Source: Labia minor
Lineage: Eukaryota; Arthropoda; Insecta; Dermaptera; Spongiphoridae
DNA: 64,000 nt
Direction of reading: 5' to 3'
Assembly (NCBI GenBank): GCA_963082975.1
Contig: CAUJBJ010000031.1
Coordinates: 310,001 to 374,000, forward strand
Both the position numbers and the translations under genes were made by a program. The notes beneath the pieces are model-generated. The model searched no databases. It was not told where the DNA came from and was given only the letters and a program-made list of their open reading frames with translations. Below are positions 43,901-53,369 of this stretch, in pieces; positions within the stretch are counted from its first letter, which is position 1, and every line of letters starts with the position of its first letter.

Positions 43901-45220
43901 TGAAAATATTTAAAAAATCGATCAAATATGAATTTATTCTTCAATAGAATCAGAAAATTAATAAAATAAAATATAAAAGATAATTTTATCCCTCGTATTT
44001 AAAAATTAGGATTTTCCCTTTAATATTTAAACAAAATCAGACTTTTCCGTAAGAATTCAATGAAAATATTTAAGAAATCGATCAAATATGAATTTATTCT
44101 TCATTAGAATCAGAAAATTAATAAAATAAAATAAAAAAGATAATTTTATCCCTCGTATTTAAAAAAGTAGGATTTTCCCTTTAATATTTGAACAAAATCA
44201 GACTTTTCCGTAAGAATTCAATGAAAATATTTAAGAAATCGATCAAATATGAATTTATTCTTCAATAGAATCAGAAAATTAATAAAATAAAATATAAAAG
44301 ATAATTTTATCCCTCGTATTTAAAAAAGTAGGATTTTCCCTTTAATATTTGAACAAAATCAGACTTTTCCGTAAGAATTCAATGAAAATATTTAAGAAAT
44401 CGATCAAATATGAATTTATTCTTCAATAGAATCAGAAAATGAATAAAATAAAATATAAAAGATAATTTTATCCCTCGTATTTAAAAAAGTAGGATTTTCC
44501 CTTTAATATTTGAACAAAATCACACTAATCCGTAAGAATTCAATGAAAATATTTAAGAAATCGATCAAAAATGAATTTATTCTTCATTATAATCAGAAAA
44601 TTAGTAAAATAAAATAAAAAAGATAATTTTATCCCTCGTATTTAAAAAAGTAGGATTTTCCCTTTAATATTTGAACAAAATCACACTAATCCGTATGAAT
44701 TCAATGAAAATATTTAAAAAATCGATCAAATATGAATTTATTCTTCATAACAATCAGAAAATGAATAAAATAAAATATAAAAGATAATTTTATCCCTCGT
44801 ATTTAAAAAAGTAGGATTTCCCCTTTAATATTTGAACAAAATCACACTAATCCGTAAGAATTCAATGAAAATATTTAAAAAATCGATCAAATATGAATTT
44901 ATTCTTCAATAGAATCAGAAAATTAATAAAATAAAATATAAAAGATAATTTTATCCCTCGTATTTAAAAATTAGGATTTTCCCTTTAATATTTAAACAAA
45001 ATCAGACTTTTCCGTAAGAATTCAATGAAAATATTTAAGAAATCGATCAAATATGAATTTATTCTTCATTAGAATCAGAAAATTAATAAAATAAAATAAA
45101 AAAGATAATTTTATCCCTCGTATTTAAAAAAGTAGGATTTCCCCTTTAATATTTGAACAAAATCACACTAATCCGTAAGAATTCAATGAAAATATTTAAA
45201 AAATCGATCAAATATGAATT
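34979..45220 (+). repeat. Tandem repeat of a 3.7-kb (23-monomer) HOR, about 2.8 copies
   Basis: The interval between GTCCGTCG markers 34979 and 38679 is 3700 bp, equal to 23 x 161 minus 3. The rare unit with AAAGTAGGAATTTTCCC and CAGATTTTCC recurs at 36441, 40141 and 43358, that is 3700 then 3217 bp apart. Flanking types (AGAACCAG/ATCTCTCG, GTAGGTTTTTCCC, AAACTTAAT) recur with it. The third copy is three monomers shorter: the AATAGG and ACTAGG units are gone and the marker unit is fused with the following one (42009-42169). Confidence 0.9.
42009..42169 (+). repeat. Hybrid monomer at the contraction between HOR copies 2 and 3
   Basis: The left half is the TTAATT/TGAAT marker type, but with ATCCCTCG instead of GTCCGTCG. 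The right half carries CACAGTAATCC, as in the unit that normally follows the marker. The preceding unit (TTTCCCC) also has TTTAAAAAATCG instead of its usual TTTAAGAAATCG. Together these mark the point at which three monomers were lost relative to the 3700-bp copies. Confidence 0.75.
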
Positions 45221-45559
45221 TATTCTTAATTAGAATCAGAAAATGAATAAAATAAAATATAAAAGATAATTTTATCCCTCGTATTTAAAAAAGTAGGATT
45301 TTCCTTTAATATTTGAACAAAATCAGACTTTTCCGTAAGAATTCAATGAAAATATTTAAGAAATCGATCAAATATGAATTTAATCTTCATTAGAATCAGA
45401 AAATTAATAAAATAAAATAAAAAAGATAATTTTATCCCTCGTATTTAAAAAAGTAGGATTTTCCCTTTAATATTTGAACAAAATCACACTAATCCGTAAG
45501 AATTCAATGAAAATATTTAAAAAATCGATCAAATATGAATTTATTCTTCATTAGAATCA

Positions 45560-46646
45560 GAAAATGAATAAAATAAAATATAAAAGATAATTTTGTCCCT
45601 CGTATTTAAAAAAGTAGGATTTTCCCTTTAATATTTGATCAAAATCACACTTTTCCGTAAGAATTCAATGAAAATATTTAAGAAATCGATCAAATATGAA
45701 TTTATTCTTCATTAGAATCAGAAAATGAATTAAATAAAATATAAAAGATAATTTTGTCCCTCGTATTTAAAAAAGTAGGATTTTCCCTTTAATATTTGAT
45801 CAAAATCACACTTTTCCGTAAGAATTCAATGAAAATATTTAAGAAATCGATCAAATATGAATTTATTCTTCAATAAAATCAGAAAATTAATAAAATAAAA
45901 TATAAAAGATAATTTTATCCCTCGTATTTAAAAAAGTAGGATTTTCCCTTTAATATTTGATCAAAATCAGACTTTTCCGTAAGAATTCAATGAAAATATT
46001 TAAGAAATCGATCAAATATGAATTTATTCTTCATTAGAATCAGAAAATTAATAAAATAAAATAAAAAAGATAATTTTATCCCTCGTATTTAAAAAAGTAG
46101 GATTTTCCCTTTAATTTTTGAACAAAATCAGACTTTTCCGTAAGAATTCAATGAAAATATTTAAGAAATCGATCAAATATGAATTTATTCATCATTAGAA
46201 TCAGAAAATTAATAAAATAAAATAAAAAAGATAATTTTATCCCTCGTATTTAAAAAAGTAGGATTTTCCCTTTAATCTTTGAACAAAATCAGACTTTTCC
46301 GTAAGAATTCACTGAAAATATTTAAGAAATCGATCAAATATGAATTTATTCTTCATTAGAATCAGAAAATTAATAAAATAAAATAAAAAAGATAATTTTA
46401 TCCCTCGTATTTAAAAAAGTAGGATTTTCCCTTTAATATTTGAACAAAATCACACTAATCCATAAGAATTCAATGAAAATATTTAAGAAATCGATCAAAT
46501 ATGAAATTATTCTTCATTAGAATCAGAAAATTAATAAAATAAAATAAAAAAGATAATTTATCCCTCGTATTTAAAAAAGTAGGATTTTCCCTTTAATATT
46601 TGAACAAAATCACACTTTTCCGTAAGAATTCAATGAAAATATTTAA
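45560..46646 (+). repeat. Divergent satellite monomers bordering the transposon (copy 1)
   Basis: This ~1.1-kb run has more private changes per monomer than the HOR domains: TGAATTAAATAAAAT at about 45730, CAATAAAATC at 45872, TTAATTTTTG at about 46113, TTCATCATTAG at about 46188, TTAATCTTTG at about 46275, CACTGAAAAT at about 46310, AATCCATAAG at about 46458, TGAAATTATTC at about 46502 and ATAATTTATCC at about 46552. No ordered repeat of these types is seen except the duplicated copy at 51.7-52.77 kb. It looks like an older or less homogenised part of the array. Confidence 0.75.
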
Positions 46647-46653
46647 ATAAGTT

Positions 46654-46669
46654 GACCTGTGGCCAGGTC
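46654..46669 (-). repeat. Terminal stem-loop of the transposon, copy 1
   Basis: GACCTG-TGGC-CAGGTC is a perfect 6-bp stem with a 4-base loop, 7 bases from the element's left edge and just outside the subterminal inverted repeat. Rolling-circle elements carry a hairpin near the 3' end, thought to signal termination of transfer, so this supports the minus-strand orientation. Confidence 0.75.
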
Positions 46670-46672
46670 CGA

Positions 46673-46683
46673 ACTGACCGACG
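46673..46683. repeat. Subterminal inverted repeat, copy 1 (imperfect)
   Basis: ACTGACCGACG pairs with CGTCGGTCGGT at 47284-47294 at 10 of 11 positions. In copy 2 the same site reads ACCGACCGACG and pairs perfectly, so the T at 46675 is probably a change private to copy 1. Confidence 0.8.
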
Positions 46684-46836
46684 GTTTGAAGTAAATTAAT
46701 TTCTAGATACAGAAACAATTTCAAATAATTTTAATATATCTATTAATGTAATAAAAAACAGATATGAATACATAAATAATAAATATAAACATTTTTAATT
46801 TTATTTTATTTATAATATATATGTAAGACCAGGCTG

Positions 46837-46864
46837 TGACGTCATGAATGACTGGATGACGTCA
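46837..46864. promoter_or_regulatory. Two TGACGTCA palindromes (CRE-like), copy 1
   Basis: Perfect TGACGTCA at 46837-46844 and again at 46857-46864, 20 bp apart and so about two helical turns. The second extends to ATGACGTCAT. TGACGTCA is the consensus site of CREB/ATF bZIP factors. Whether it acts as a promoter element here is inference; no TATA box or transcript evidence is available, and the nearby A/T-rich DNA makes TATA-like strings uninformative. Confidence 0.4.
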
Positions 46865-46880
46865 TATAATTTTAAATCAA

Positions 46881-46923
46881 GATAAAACTAATAAATATGA
46901 TTTTTCCGAGGATAAAACTAATA
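46881..46923 (+). repeat. 13-bp direct repeat inside the transposon
   Basis: GATAAAACTAATA occurs at 46881-46893 and 46911-46923, a 30-bp period, between the CRE-like pair and the internal 5' block. The same pair is in the second copy (offset 6121). Confidence 0.7.
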
Positions 46924-46930
46924 CAAAGTG

Positions 46931-47012
46931 TATGATTCGTGGTGATATATAAAAAAATCTCCTCGTGTGAAATTTGGTGTGAAAATAACCCTTCCCTTCC
47001 TATCGTCGGTCG
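46931..47012 (-). repeat. Internal second copy of the element's 5' end, copy 1
   Basis: This ~82-bp block runs from TATGATTCGTGG to TATCGTCGGTCG. It resembles the terminal block at 47213-47292, which runs from CATGATTCGTGG to TATCGTCGGTCG. They share GTGTGAAATTTGGTGTGAAAA exactly apart from a CAT/CGT difference at its left edge. The stem-loop (GGTGAT...ATCTCC) is degenerate here and perfect in the terminal copy. Two tandem 5' ends suggest an element that captured or fused with a relative. Confidence 0.82.
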
Positions 47013-47139
47013 CTAATACTACCACTTCCGGTTTCCGGATTTGCACCAAAAGTTGATCAATTCATCCCACTGATGCATTAAGTAAATATACCAAATTTCA
47101 TCAAAATCGGTTGAGCCGTTCAGGCTGTACACATCTATA

Positions 47140-47175
47140 CGGACGGACAGACGGACGGACAGACGGACGGACAGA
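47140..47175. repeat. Minisatellite (CGGACGGACAGA) x 3
   Basis: Three perfect 12-bp units, each built from three GGAC/GACA-like tetramers. They follow the block ACCAAATTTCATCAAAATC-GGTTGAGCCGTTCAGG (about 47089-47124). Repeats of this ACGG type next to such a block are common in arthropod and bivalve transposable elements. Confidence 0.95.
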
Positions 47176-47212
47176 CATCATGCTAAAAATACTTTTTTCT
47201 GTTTAGAAAATG

Positions 47213-47292
47213 CATGATTCGTGGAGATATGTAAAAATCTCCACATGTGAAATTTGGTGTGAAAACAATACCTCCCTTACTATCGTCGGTCG
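47213..47292 (-). repeat. Terminal 5' block of the element with a perfect 8-bp hairpin, copy 1
   Basis: Contains GTGGAGAT (47221-47228), an 8-base loop and ATCTCCAC (47237-47244), a perfect 8-bp inverted repeat. This is followed by the shared AAATTTGGTGTGAAAA stretch and the terminal repeat. It is homologous to the internal block at 46931-47012. Confidence 0.85.
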
Positions 47293-47294
47293 GT
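47284..47294. repeat. Terminal inverted repeat at the element's right edge, copy 1
   Basis: CGTCGGTCGGT directly abuts satellite (AAAAATCGATC). Its partner at the other end is subterminal rather than terminal. That asymmetry is the Helentron pattern and argues against a classical TIR DNA transposon. Confidence 0.8.
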
Positions 47295-50200
47295 AAAAAT
47301 CGATCAAATATGAATTTATTCTTCATTAGAATCAGAAAATTAATAAAATAAAATAAAAAAGATAATTTTATCCCTCGTATTTAAAAAAGTAGGATTTTCC
47401 CTTTAATATTTGAACAAAATCAAACTAATCCGTAAGAATTCAATGAAAATATTTAAGAAATCGATCAAATATGAATTTATTCTTCAATAGAATCAGAAAA
47501 TTAATAAATTAAAATATAAAAGATAATTTTATCCCTCGTATTTAAAAAAAGTAGGATTTTCCCTTTAATATTTGAACAAAATCACACTTTTCCGTAAGAA
47601 TTCAATGAAAATATTTAAGAAATCGATCAAATATGAATTTATTCTTCATTAGAATCAGAAAATTAATAAAATAAAATAAAAAAGATAATTTTATCCCTCG
47701 TATTTAAAAAAGTAGGATTTTCCCTTTAATATTTGAATAAAATCACAGTAATCCGTAAGAATTCAATGAAAATATTTAAGAAATCGATCAAATATGAATT
47801 TATTCTTCATTAGAATCAGAAAATTAATAAAATAAAATATAAAAGATAATTTTATCCCTCGTATTTAAAAAAGTAGGATTTTCCCTTTAATATTTGAACA
47901 AAATCACAATAATCCGTAAGAATTCAATGAAAATATTTAAGAAATCGATCAAATATGAATTTATTCTTCAATAGAATCAGAAAATTAATAAAATAAAATA
48001 TAAAAGATAATTTTATCCCTCGTATTTAAAAAAGTAGGATTTTCCCTTTAATATTTGAACAAAATCAGAATTTTCCGTAAGAATTCAATGAAAATATTTA
48101 AGAAATCGATCAAATATGAATTTATTCTTCAATAGAATCAGAAAATTAATAAAATAAAATATAAAAGATAATTTTATCCCTCGTATTTAAAAAAGTAGGA
48201 TTTTCCCTTTAATATTTGAACAAAATCAGAATTTTCCGTAAGAATTCAATGAAAATATTTAAGAAATCGATCAAATATGAATTTATTCTTCAATAGAATC
48301 AGAAAATTAATAAAATAAAATATAAAAGATAATTTTATCCCTCGTATTTAAAAAAGTAGGATTTTCCCTTTAATATTTGAACAAAATCAGACTTTTCCGT
48401 AAGAATTCAATGAAAATATTTAAGAAATCGATCAAATATGAATTTATTCTTCATTAGAATCAGAAAATTAATAAAATAAAATAAAAAAGATAATTTTATC
48501 CCTCGTATTTAAAAAAGTAGGATTTTCCCTTTAATATTTGAACAAAATCACACTAATCCGTAAGAATTAAATGAAAATATTTAAGAAATCGATCAAATAT
48601 GAATTTATTCTTCAATAGAATCAGAAAATTAATAAAATAAAATAAAAAAGATAATTTTATCCCTCGTATTTAAAAAAGTAGGATTTTCCCTTTAATATTT
48701 GAACAAAATCAGACTTTTCCGTAAGAATTCAATGAAAATATTTAAGAAATCGATCAAATATGAATTTATTCTTCAATAGAATCAGAAAATTAATAAAATA
48801 AAATATAAAAGATAATTTTATCCCTCGTATTTAAAAAAGTAGGATTTTCCCTTTAATATTTGAACAAAATCAGACTTTTCCGTAAGAATTCAATGAAAAT
48901 ATTTAAGAAATCGATCAAATATGAATTTATTCTTCAATAGAATCAGAAAATTAATAAAATAAAATAAAAAAGATAATTTTATCCCTCGTATTTAAAAAAG
49001 TAGGATTTTCCCTTTAATATTTTAACAAAATCAGACTTTTCCGTAAGAATTCAATGAAAATATTTAAGAAATCGATCAAATATGAATTTATTCTTCAATT
49101 GAATCAGAAAATGAATAAAATAAAATATAAAAGATAATTTTATCCCTTGTATTTAAAAAAGTAGGAATTTTCCCTTAAATATTTGAACAAAATCAGATTT
49201 TCCGTAAGAATTCAATGAAAATATTTAAGAAATCGATAAAATATGAATTTATTCTTCATTAGAACCAGAAAATGAATAAAATAAAATATAAAAGATAATT
49301 TTATCTCTCGTATTTAAAAAAGTAGGATTTTCCCTTTAATATTTGAACAAAATCACACTAATCCGTAAGAATTCAATGAAAATATTTAAGAAATTGATCA
49401 AATATGAATTTATTCTTCATTAGAATCAGAAAATGAATAAAATAAAATATAAAAGATAATTTTATCCCTCGTATTTAAAAAAATAGGATTTTCCCTTTAA
49501 TATTTGAACAAAATCACAGTAATCCGTAAGAATTCAATGAAAATATTTAAGAAATCGATCAAATATGAATTTATTCTTCATTAGAACCAGAAAATTAATA
49601 AAATAAAATAAAAAAGATAATTTTATCCCGCGTATTTAAAAAAGTAGGATTTTCCCTTTAATATTTGAACAAAATCAGACTTTTCCATAAGAATTCAATG
49701 AAAATATTTAAGAAATCGATCAAATATGAATTTATTCTTCAATAGAATCAGAAAATTAATAAAATAAAATATAAAAGTTAATTTTATCCCTCGTATTTAA
49801 AAAAGTAGGATTTTCCCTTTAATATTTGAACAAAATCACACTAATCCGTAAGAATTCAATGAAAATATTTAAGAAATCGATCAAATATGAATTTATTCTT
49901 CATTAGAATCAGAAAATTAATGAAATAAAATAAAAAAGATAATTTTATCCCTCGTATTTAAAAAAGTAGGATTTTCCCATTAATATTTGAACAAAATCAG
50001 ACTTTTCCGTAAGAATTCAATGAAAATATTTAAGAAATCGATCAAATATGAATTTATTCTTCAATAGAATCAGAAAATTAATAAAATAAAATATAAAAGA
50101 TAATTTTATCCCTCGTATTTAAAAAAGTAGGATTTTCCCTTTAATATTTGAACAAAATCAGACTTTTCCGAAAGAATTCAATGAAAATATTTAAGAAATC

Positions 50201-52767
50201 GATCAAATATGAATTTATTCTTCAATAGAATCAGAAAATTAATAAAATAAAATATAAAAGATAATTTTATCCCTCGTATTTAAAAAAGTAGGATTTTCCC
50301 TTTAATATTTGAACAAAATCAGACTTTTCCGTAAGAATTCAATGAAAATATTTAAGAAATCGATCAAATATGAATTTATTCTTAATTAGAATCAGAAAAT
50401 GAATAAAATAAAATATAAAAGTTAATTTTATCCCTCGTATTTAAAAAAGTAGGATTTTCCCTTTAATATTTGAACAAAATCACACTAATCCGTAAGAATT
50501 CAATGAAAATATTTAAAAAATCGATCAAATATGAATTTATTCTTCAATAGAATCAGAAAATTAATAAAATAAAATATAAAAGATAATTTTATCCCTCGTA
50601 TTTAAAAATTAGGATTTTCCCTTTAATATTTAAACAAAATCAGACTTTTCCGTAAGAATTCAATGAAAATATTTAAGAAATCGATCAAATATGAATTTAT
50701 TCTTCATTAGAATCAGAAAATTAATAAAATAAAATAAAAAAGATAATTTTATCCCTCGTATTTAAAAAAGTAGGATTTTCCCTTTAATATTTGAATAAAA
50801 TCACAGTAATCCGTAAGAATTCAATGAAAATATTTAAGAAATCGATCAAATATGAATTTATTCTTCATTAGAATCAGAAAATTAATAAAATAAAATATAA
50901 AAGATAATTTTATCCCTCGTATTTAAAAAAGTAGGATTTTCCCTTTAATATTTGAACAAAATCACACTAATCCGTAAGAATTCAATGAAAATATTTAAGA
51001 AATCGATCAAAAATGAATTTATTCTTCATTATAATCAGAAAATTAGTAAAATAAAATAAAAAAGATAATTTTATCCCTCGTATTTAAAAAAGTAGGATTT
51101 TCCCTTTAATATTTGAACAAAATCACACTAATCCGTATGAATTCAATGAAAATATTTAAAAAATCGATCAAATATGAATTTATTCTTCATAACAATCAGA
51201 AAATGAATAAAATAAAATATAAAAGATAATTTTATCCCTCGTATTTAAAAAAGTAGGATATCCCCTTTAATATTTGAACAAAATCACACTAATCCGTAAG
51301 AATTCAATGAAAATATTTAAAAAATCGATCAAATATGAATTTATTCTTCAATAGAATCAGAAAATTAATAAAATAAAATATAAAAGATAATTTTATCCCT
51401 CGTATTTAAAAATTAGGATTTTCCCTTTAATATTTAAACAAAATCAGACTTTTCCGTAAGAATTCAATGAAAATATTTAAGAAATCGATCAAATATGAAT
51501 TTATTCTTCATTAGAATCAGAAAATTAATAAAATAAAATAAAAAAGATAATTTTATCTCTCGTATTTAAAAAAGTAGGATTTTCCCTTTAATATTTGAAC
51601 AAAATCACACTAATCCGTAAGAATTCAATGAAAATATTTAAAAAATCGATCAAATATGAATTTATTCTTCATTAGAATCAGAAAATGAATAAAATAAAAT
51701 ATAAAAGATAATTTTGTCCCTCGTATTTAAAAAAGTAGGATTTTCCCTTTAATATTTTATCAAAATCACACTTTTCCGTAAGAATTCAATGAAAATATTT
51801 AAGAAATCGATCAAATATGAATTTATTCTTCATTATAATCAGAAAATGAATAAAATAAAATATAAAAGATAATTTTGTCCCTCGTATTTAAAAAAGTAGG
51901 ATTTTCCCTTTAATATTTGATCAAAATCACACTTTTCCGTAAGAATTCAATGAAAATATTTAAGAAATCGATCAAATATGAATTTATTCTTCAATAAAAT
52001 CAGAAAATTAATAAAATAAAATATAAAAGATAATTTTATCCCTCGTATTTAAAAAAGTAGGATTTTCCCTTTAATATTTGATCAAAATCAGACTTTTCCG
52101 TAAGAATTCAATGAAAATATTTAAGAAATCGATCAAATATGAATTTATTCTTCATTAGAATCAGAAAATTAATAAAATAAAATAAAAAAGATAATTTTAT
52201 CCCTCGTATTTAAAAAAGTAGGATTTTCCCTTTAATTTTTGAACAAAATCACAGTAATCCGTAAGAATTCAATGAAAATATTTAAGAAATCGATCAAATA
52301 TGAATTTATTCATCATTAGAATCAGAAAATTAATAAAATAAAATAAAAAAGATAATTTTATCCCTCGTATTTAAAAAAGTAGGATTTTCCCTTTAATCTT
52401 TGAACAAAATCAGACTTTTCCGTAAGAATTCACTGAAAATATTTAAGAAATCGATCAAATATGAATTTATTCTTCATTAGAATCAGAAAATTAATAAAAT
52501 AAAATAAAAAAGATAATTTTATCCCTCGTATTTAAAAAAGTAGGATTTTCCCTTTAATATTTGAACAAAATCACACTAATCCATAAGAATTCAATGAAAA
52601 TATTTAAGAAATCGATCAAATATGAAATTATTCTTCATTAGAATCAGAAAATTAATAAAATAAAATAAAAAAGATAATTTATCCCTCGTATTTAAAAAAG
52701 TAGGATTTTCCCTTTAATATTTGAACAAAATCACACTTTTCCGTAAGAATTCAATGAAAATATTTAA
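47295..52767 (+). repeat. 161-bp satellite array, middle segment between the two transposon copies
   Basis: Same monomer and orientation as the left segment. It resumes mid-monomer at AAAAATCGATC, exactly where the left segment stopped at TATTTAA. The first monomers carry rare variants: CAAACTAATCC near 47430, AAATTAAAATAT near 47510, and a 7-A run before GTAGG near 47550. From about 49.1 kb it enters a set of types that recurs with a 12-monomer period. The last ~1.1 kb (51.6-52.7 kb) is the more divergent set that also precedes the first transposon copy. No gene is visible. Confidence 0.98.
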
Positions 52768-52774
52768 ATAAGTT

Positions 52775-52790
52775 GACCTGTGGCCAGGTC
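52775..52790 (-). repeat. Terminal stem-loop of the transposon, copy 2
   Basis: Identical to the hairpin in copy 1 (GACCTG-TGGC-CAGGTC), in the same position 7 bases from the element edge. Confidence 0.75.
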
Positions 52791-52793
52791 CGA

Positions 52794-52804
52794 ACCGACC
52801 GACG
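52794..52804. repeat. Subterminal inverted repeat, copy 2 (perfect)
   Basis: ACCGACCGACG is the exact reverse complement of CGTCGGTCGGT at 53441-53451. Confidence 0.85.
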
Positions 52805-52957
52805 GTTTGAAGTAAATTAATTTCTAGATACAGAAACAATTTCAAATAATTTTAATATATCTATTAATGTAATAAAAAACAGATATGAATACATAAATAA
52901 TAAATATAAACATTTTTAATTTTATTTTATTTATAATATATATGTAAGACCAGGCTG

Positions 52958-52985
52958 TGACGTCATGAATGACTGGATGACGTCA
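52958..52985. promoter_or_regulatory. Two TGACGTCA palindromes (CRE-like), copy 2
   Basis: Identical paired sites at 52958-52965 and 52978-52985, with the same 20-bp spacing as copy 1. Confidence 0.4.
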
Positions 52986-53051
52986 TATAATTTTAAATCA
53001 AGATAAAACTAATAAATATGATTTTTCCGAGGATAAAACTAATACAAAGTG

Positions 53052-53133
53052 TATGATTCGTGGTGATATATAAAAAAATCTCCTCGTGTGAAATTTGGTG
53101 TGAAAATAACCCTTCCCTTCCTATCGTCGGTCG
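53052..53133 (-). repeat. Internal second copy of the element's 5' end, copy 2
   Basis: Same as 46931-47012, offset by 6121 bp. Confidence 0.82.
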
Positions 53134-53260
53134 CTAATACTACCACTTCCGGTTTCCGGATTTGCACCAAAAGTTGATCAATTCATCCCACTGATGCATT
53201 AAGTAAATATACCAAATTTCATCAAAATCGGTTGAGCCGTTCAGGCTGTACACATCTATA

Positions 53261-53332
53261 CGGACGGACAGACGGACGGACAGACGGACGGACAGACGGA
53301 CGGACAGACGGACGGACAGACGGACGGACAGA
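53261..53332. repeat. Minisatellite (CGGACGGACAGA) x 6
   Basis: Six perfect 12-bp units at the same place as the three-unit array in copy 1. The number has exactly doubled (or halved), and this alone accounts for the 36-bp length difference between the element copies. Confidence 0.95.
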
Positions 53333-53369
53333 CATCATGCTAAAAATACTTTTTTCTGTTTAGAAAATG

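Larger units (their letters stand above)
1..46646 (+). repeat. 161-bp A+T-rich satellite array, left segment
   Basis: Uninterrupted head-to-tail array of a 161-bp monomer. Successive units starting at TTCATT or TTCAAT begin at 1, 162, 323, 484 and 645, exactly 161 bp apart. With the unit set as 1-161, key landmarks are ATCCCTCGTATTT (49-61), GTAGGATTTTCCC (68-80), the EcoRI site GAATTC (115-120), AAAATATTT (125-133) and the ClaI site ATCGAT (139-144). One unit has about 33 G+C bases, so it is near 80% A+T. Some types are 160 bp through one-base losses, for example AAAATTAGG in place of AAAAAAGTAGG. Because 161 is not a multiple of 3, stop codons sweep through all frames and no open reading frame of gene size survives on either strand. 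I do not recognise the satellite family. Confidence 0.98.
46647..47294 (-). mobile_element. Non-autonomous Helentron/HINE-like rolling-circle element, copy 1 (648 bp)
   Basis: Non-satellite DNA interrupts one monomer (46513-46646 plus 47295-47321, together 161 bp). On the minus strand it starts with ACCGACCGACG at its very end (47294-47284), has the near-complement of that motif 26 bp inside the other end, and then a 6-bp stem-loop at 46654-46669. No target-site duplication is seen, and both flanking bases on that strand are T. Terminal repeat, subterminal partner, terminal hairpin and T/T insertion without duplication match known Helentron/Helitron2 derivatives such as DINE-1. The element contains a 12-bp minisatellite and no coding capacity, so it would need a partner's Rep-helicase. 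Alternatives are a MITE or a pearl/DTC84-type bivalve element. Class assignment is inference. Confidence 0.68.
45300..50780 (+). repeat. ~6.1-kb duplication carrying the transposon, copy 1
   Basis: Upstream of the transposon, marker variants recur 6121 bp downstream: GTCCCTCG with GATCAAAATC (45595 and 51716), TTCATCATTAG, TTAATCTTTG, AATTCACTGAAAAT and AATCCATAAG. The transposon itself also recurs at that offset. After its minisatellite the offset is 6157 (for example GTAGGAATTTT at 49161 and 55318, TTAATGAAAT at 49922 and 56079). The 36-bp change is entirely the difference in minisatellite units. The left edge lies near 45.3-45.5 kb, where copy 1 has TTAATCTTCATT and copy 2 has ATCTCTCG. 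The right edge is approximate. Confidence 0.87.

Noticed and set aside
1..46646. CRISPR array
   Set aside because: The regular spacing is a contiguous 161-bp tandem monomer with point variants. There are no short repeats separated by unique spacers, no leader and no cas genes.
46660..46685. tRNA-derived SINE (a box-B-like GGTCCGAAC string)
   Set aside because: The string does not fit the B-box pattern, there is no A box at the right distance, and no poly(A) tail or target-site duplication is present.
47140..47175. Telomeric repeat
   Set aside because: CGGACGGACAGA does not match TTAGGG, TTAGG or other known telomere repeats, and it lies inside a duplicated transposable element.
46647..47294. 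LTR retrotransposon remnant or classical TIR transposon
   Set aside because: No TG...CA ends, primer-binding site or coding remnant is seen. The inverted repeat is terminal at one end only and subterminal at the other, with no target-site duplication.
46640..47300. Target-site duplication TAA at the insertion edges
   Set aside because: TAA occurs at the left edge (TTTAA) and the right edge (GTAAAAATC), but the right T belongs to the 11-bp terminal repeat. The monomer totals 161 bp without invoking a duplication, so this is a chance match in A/T-rich DNA.
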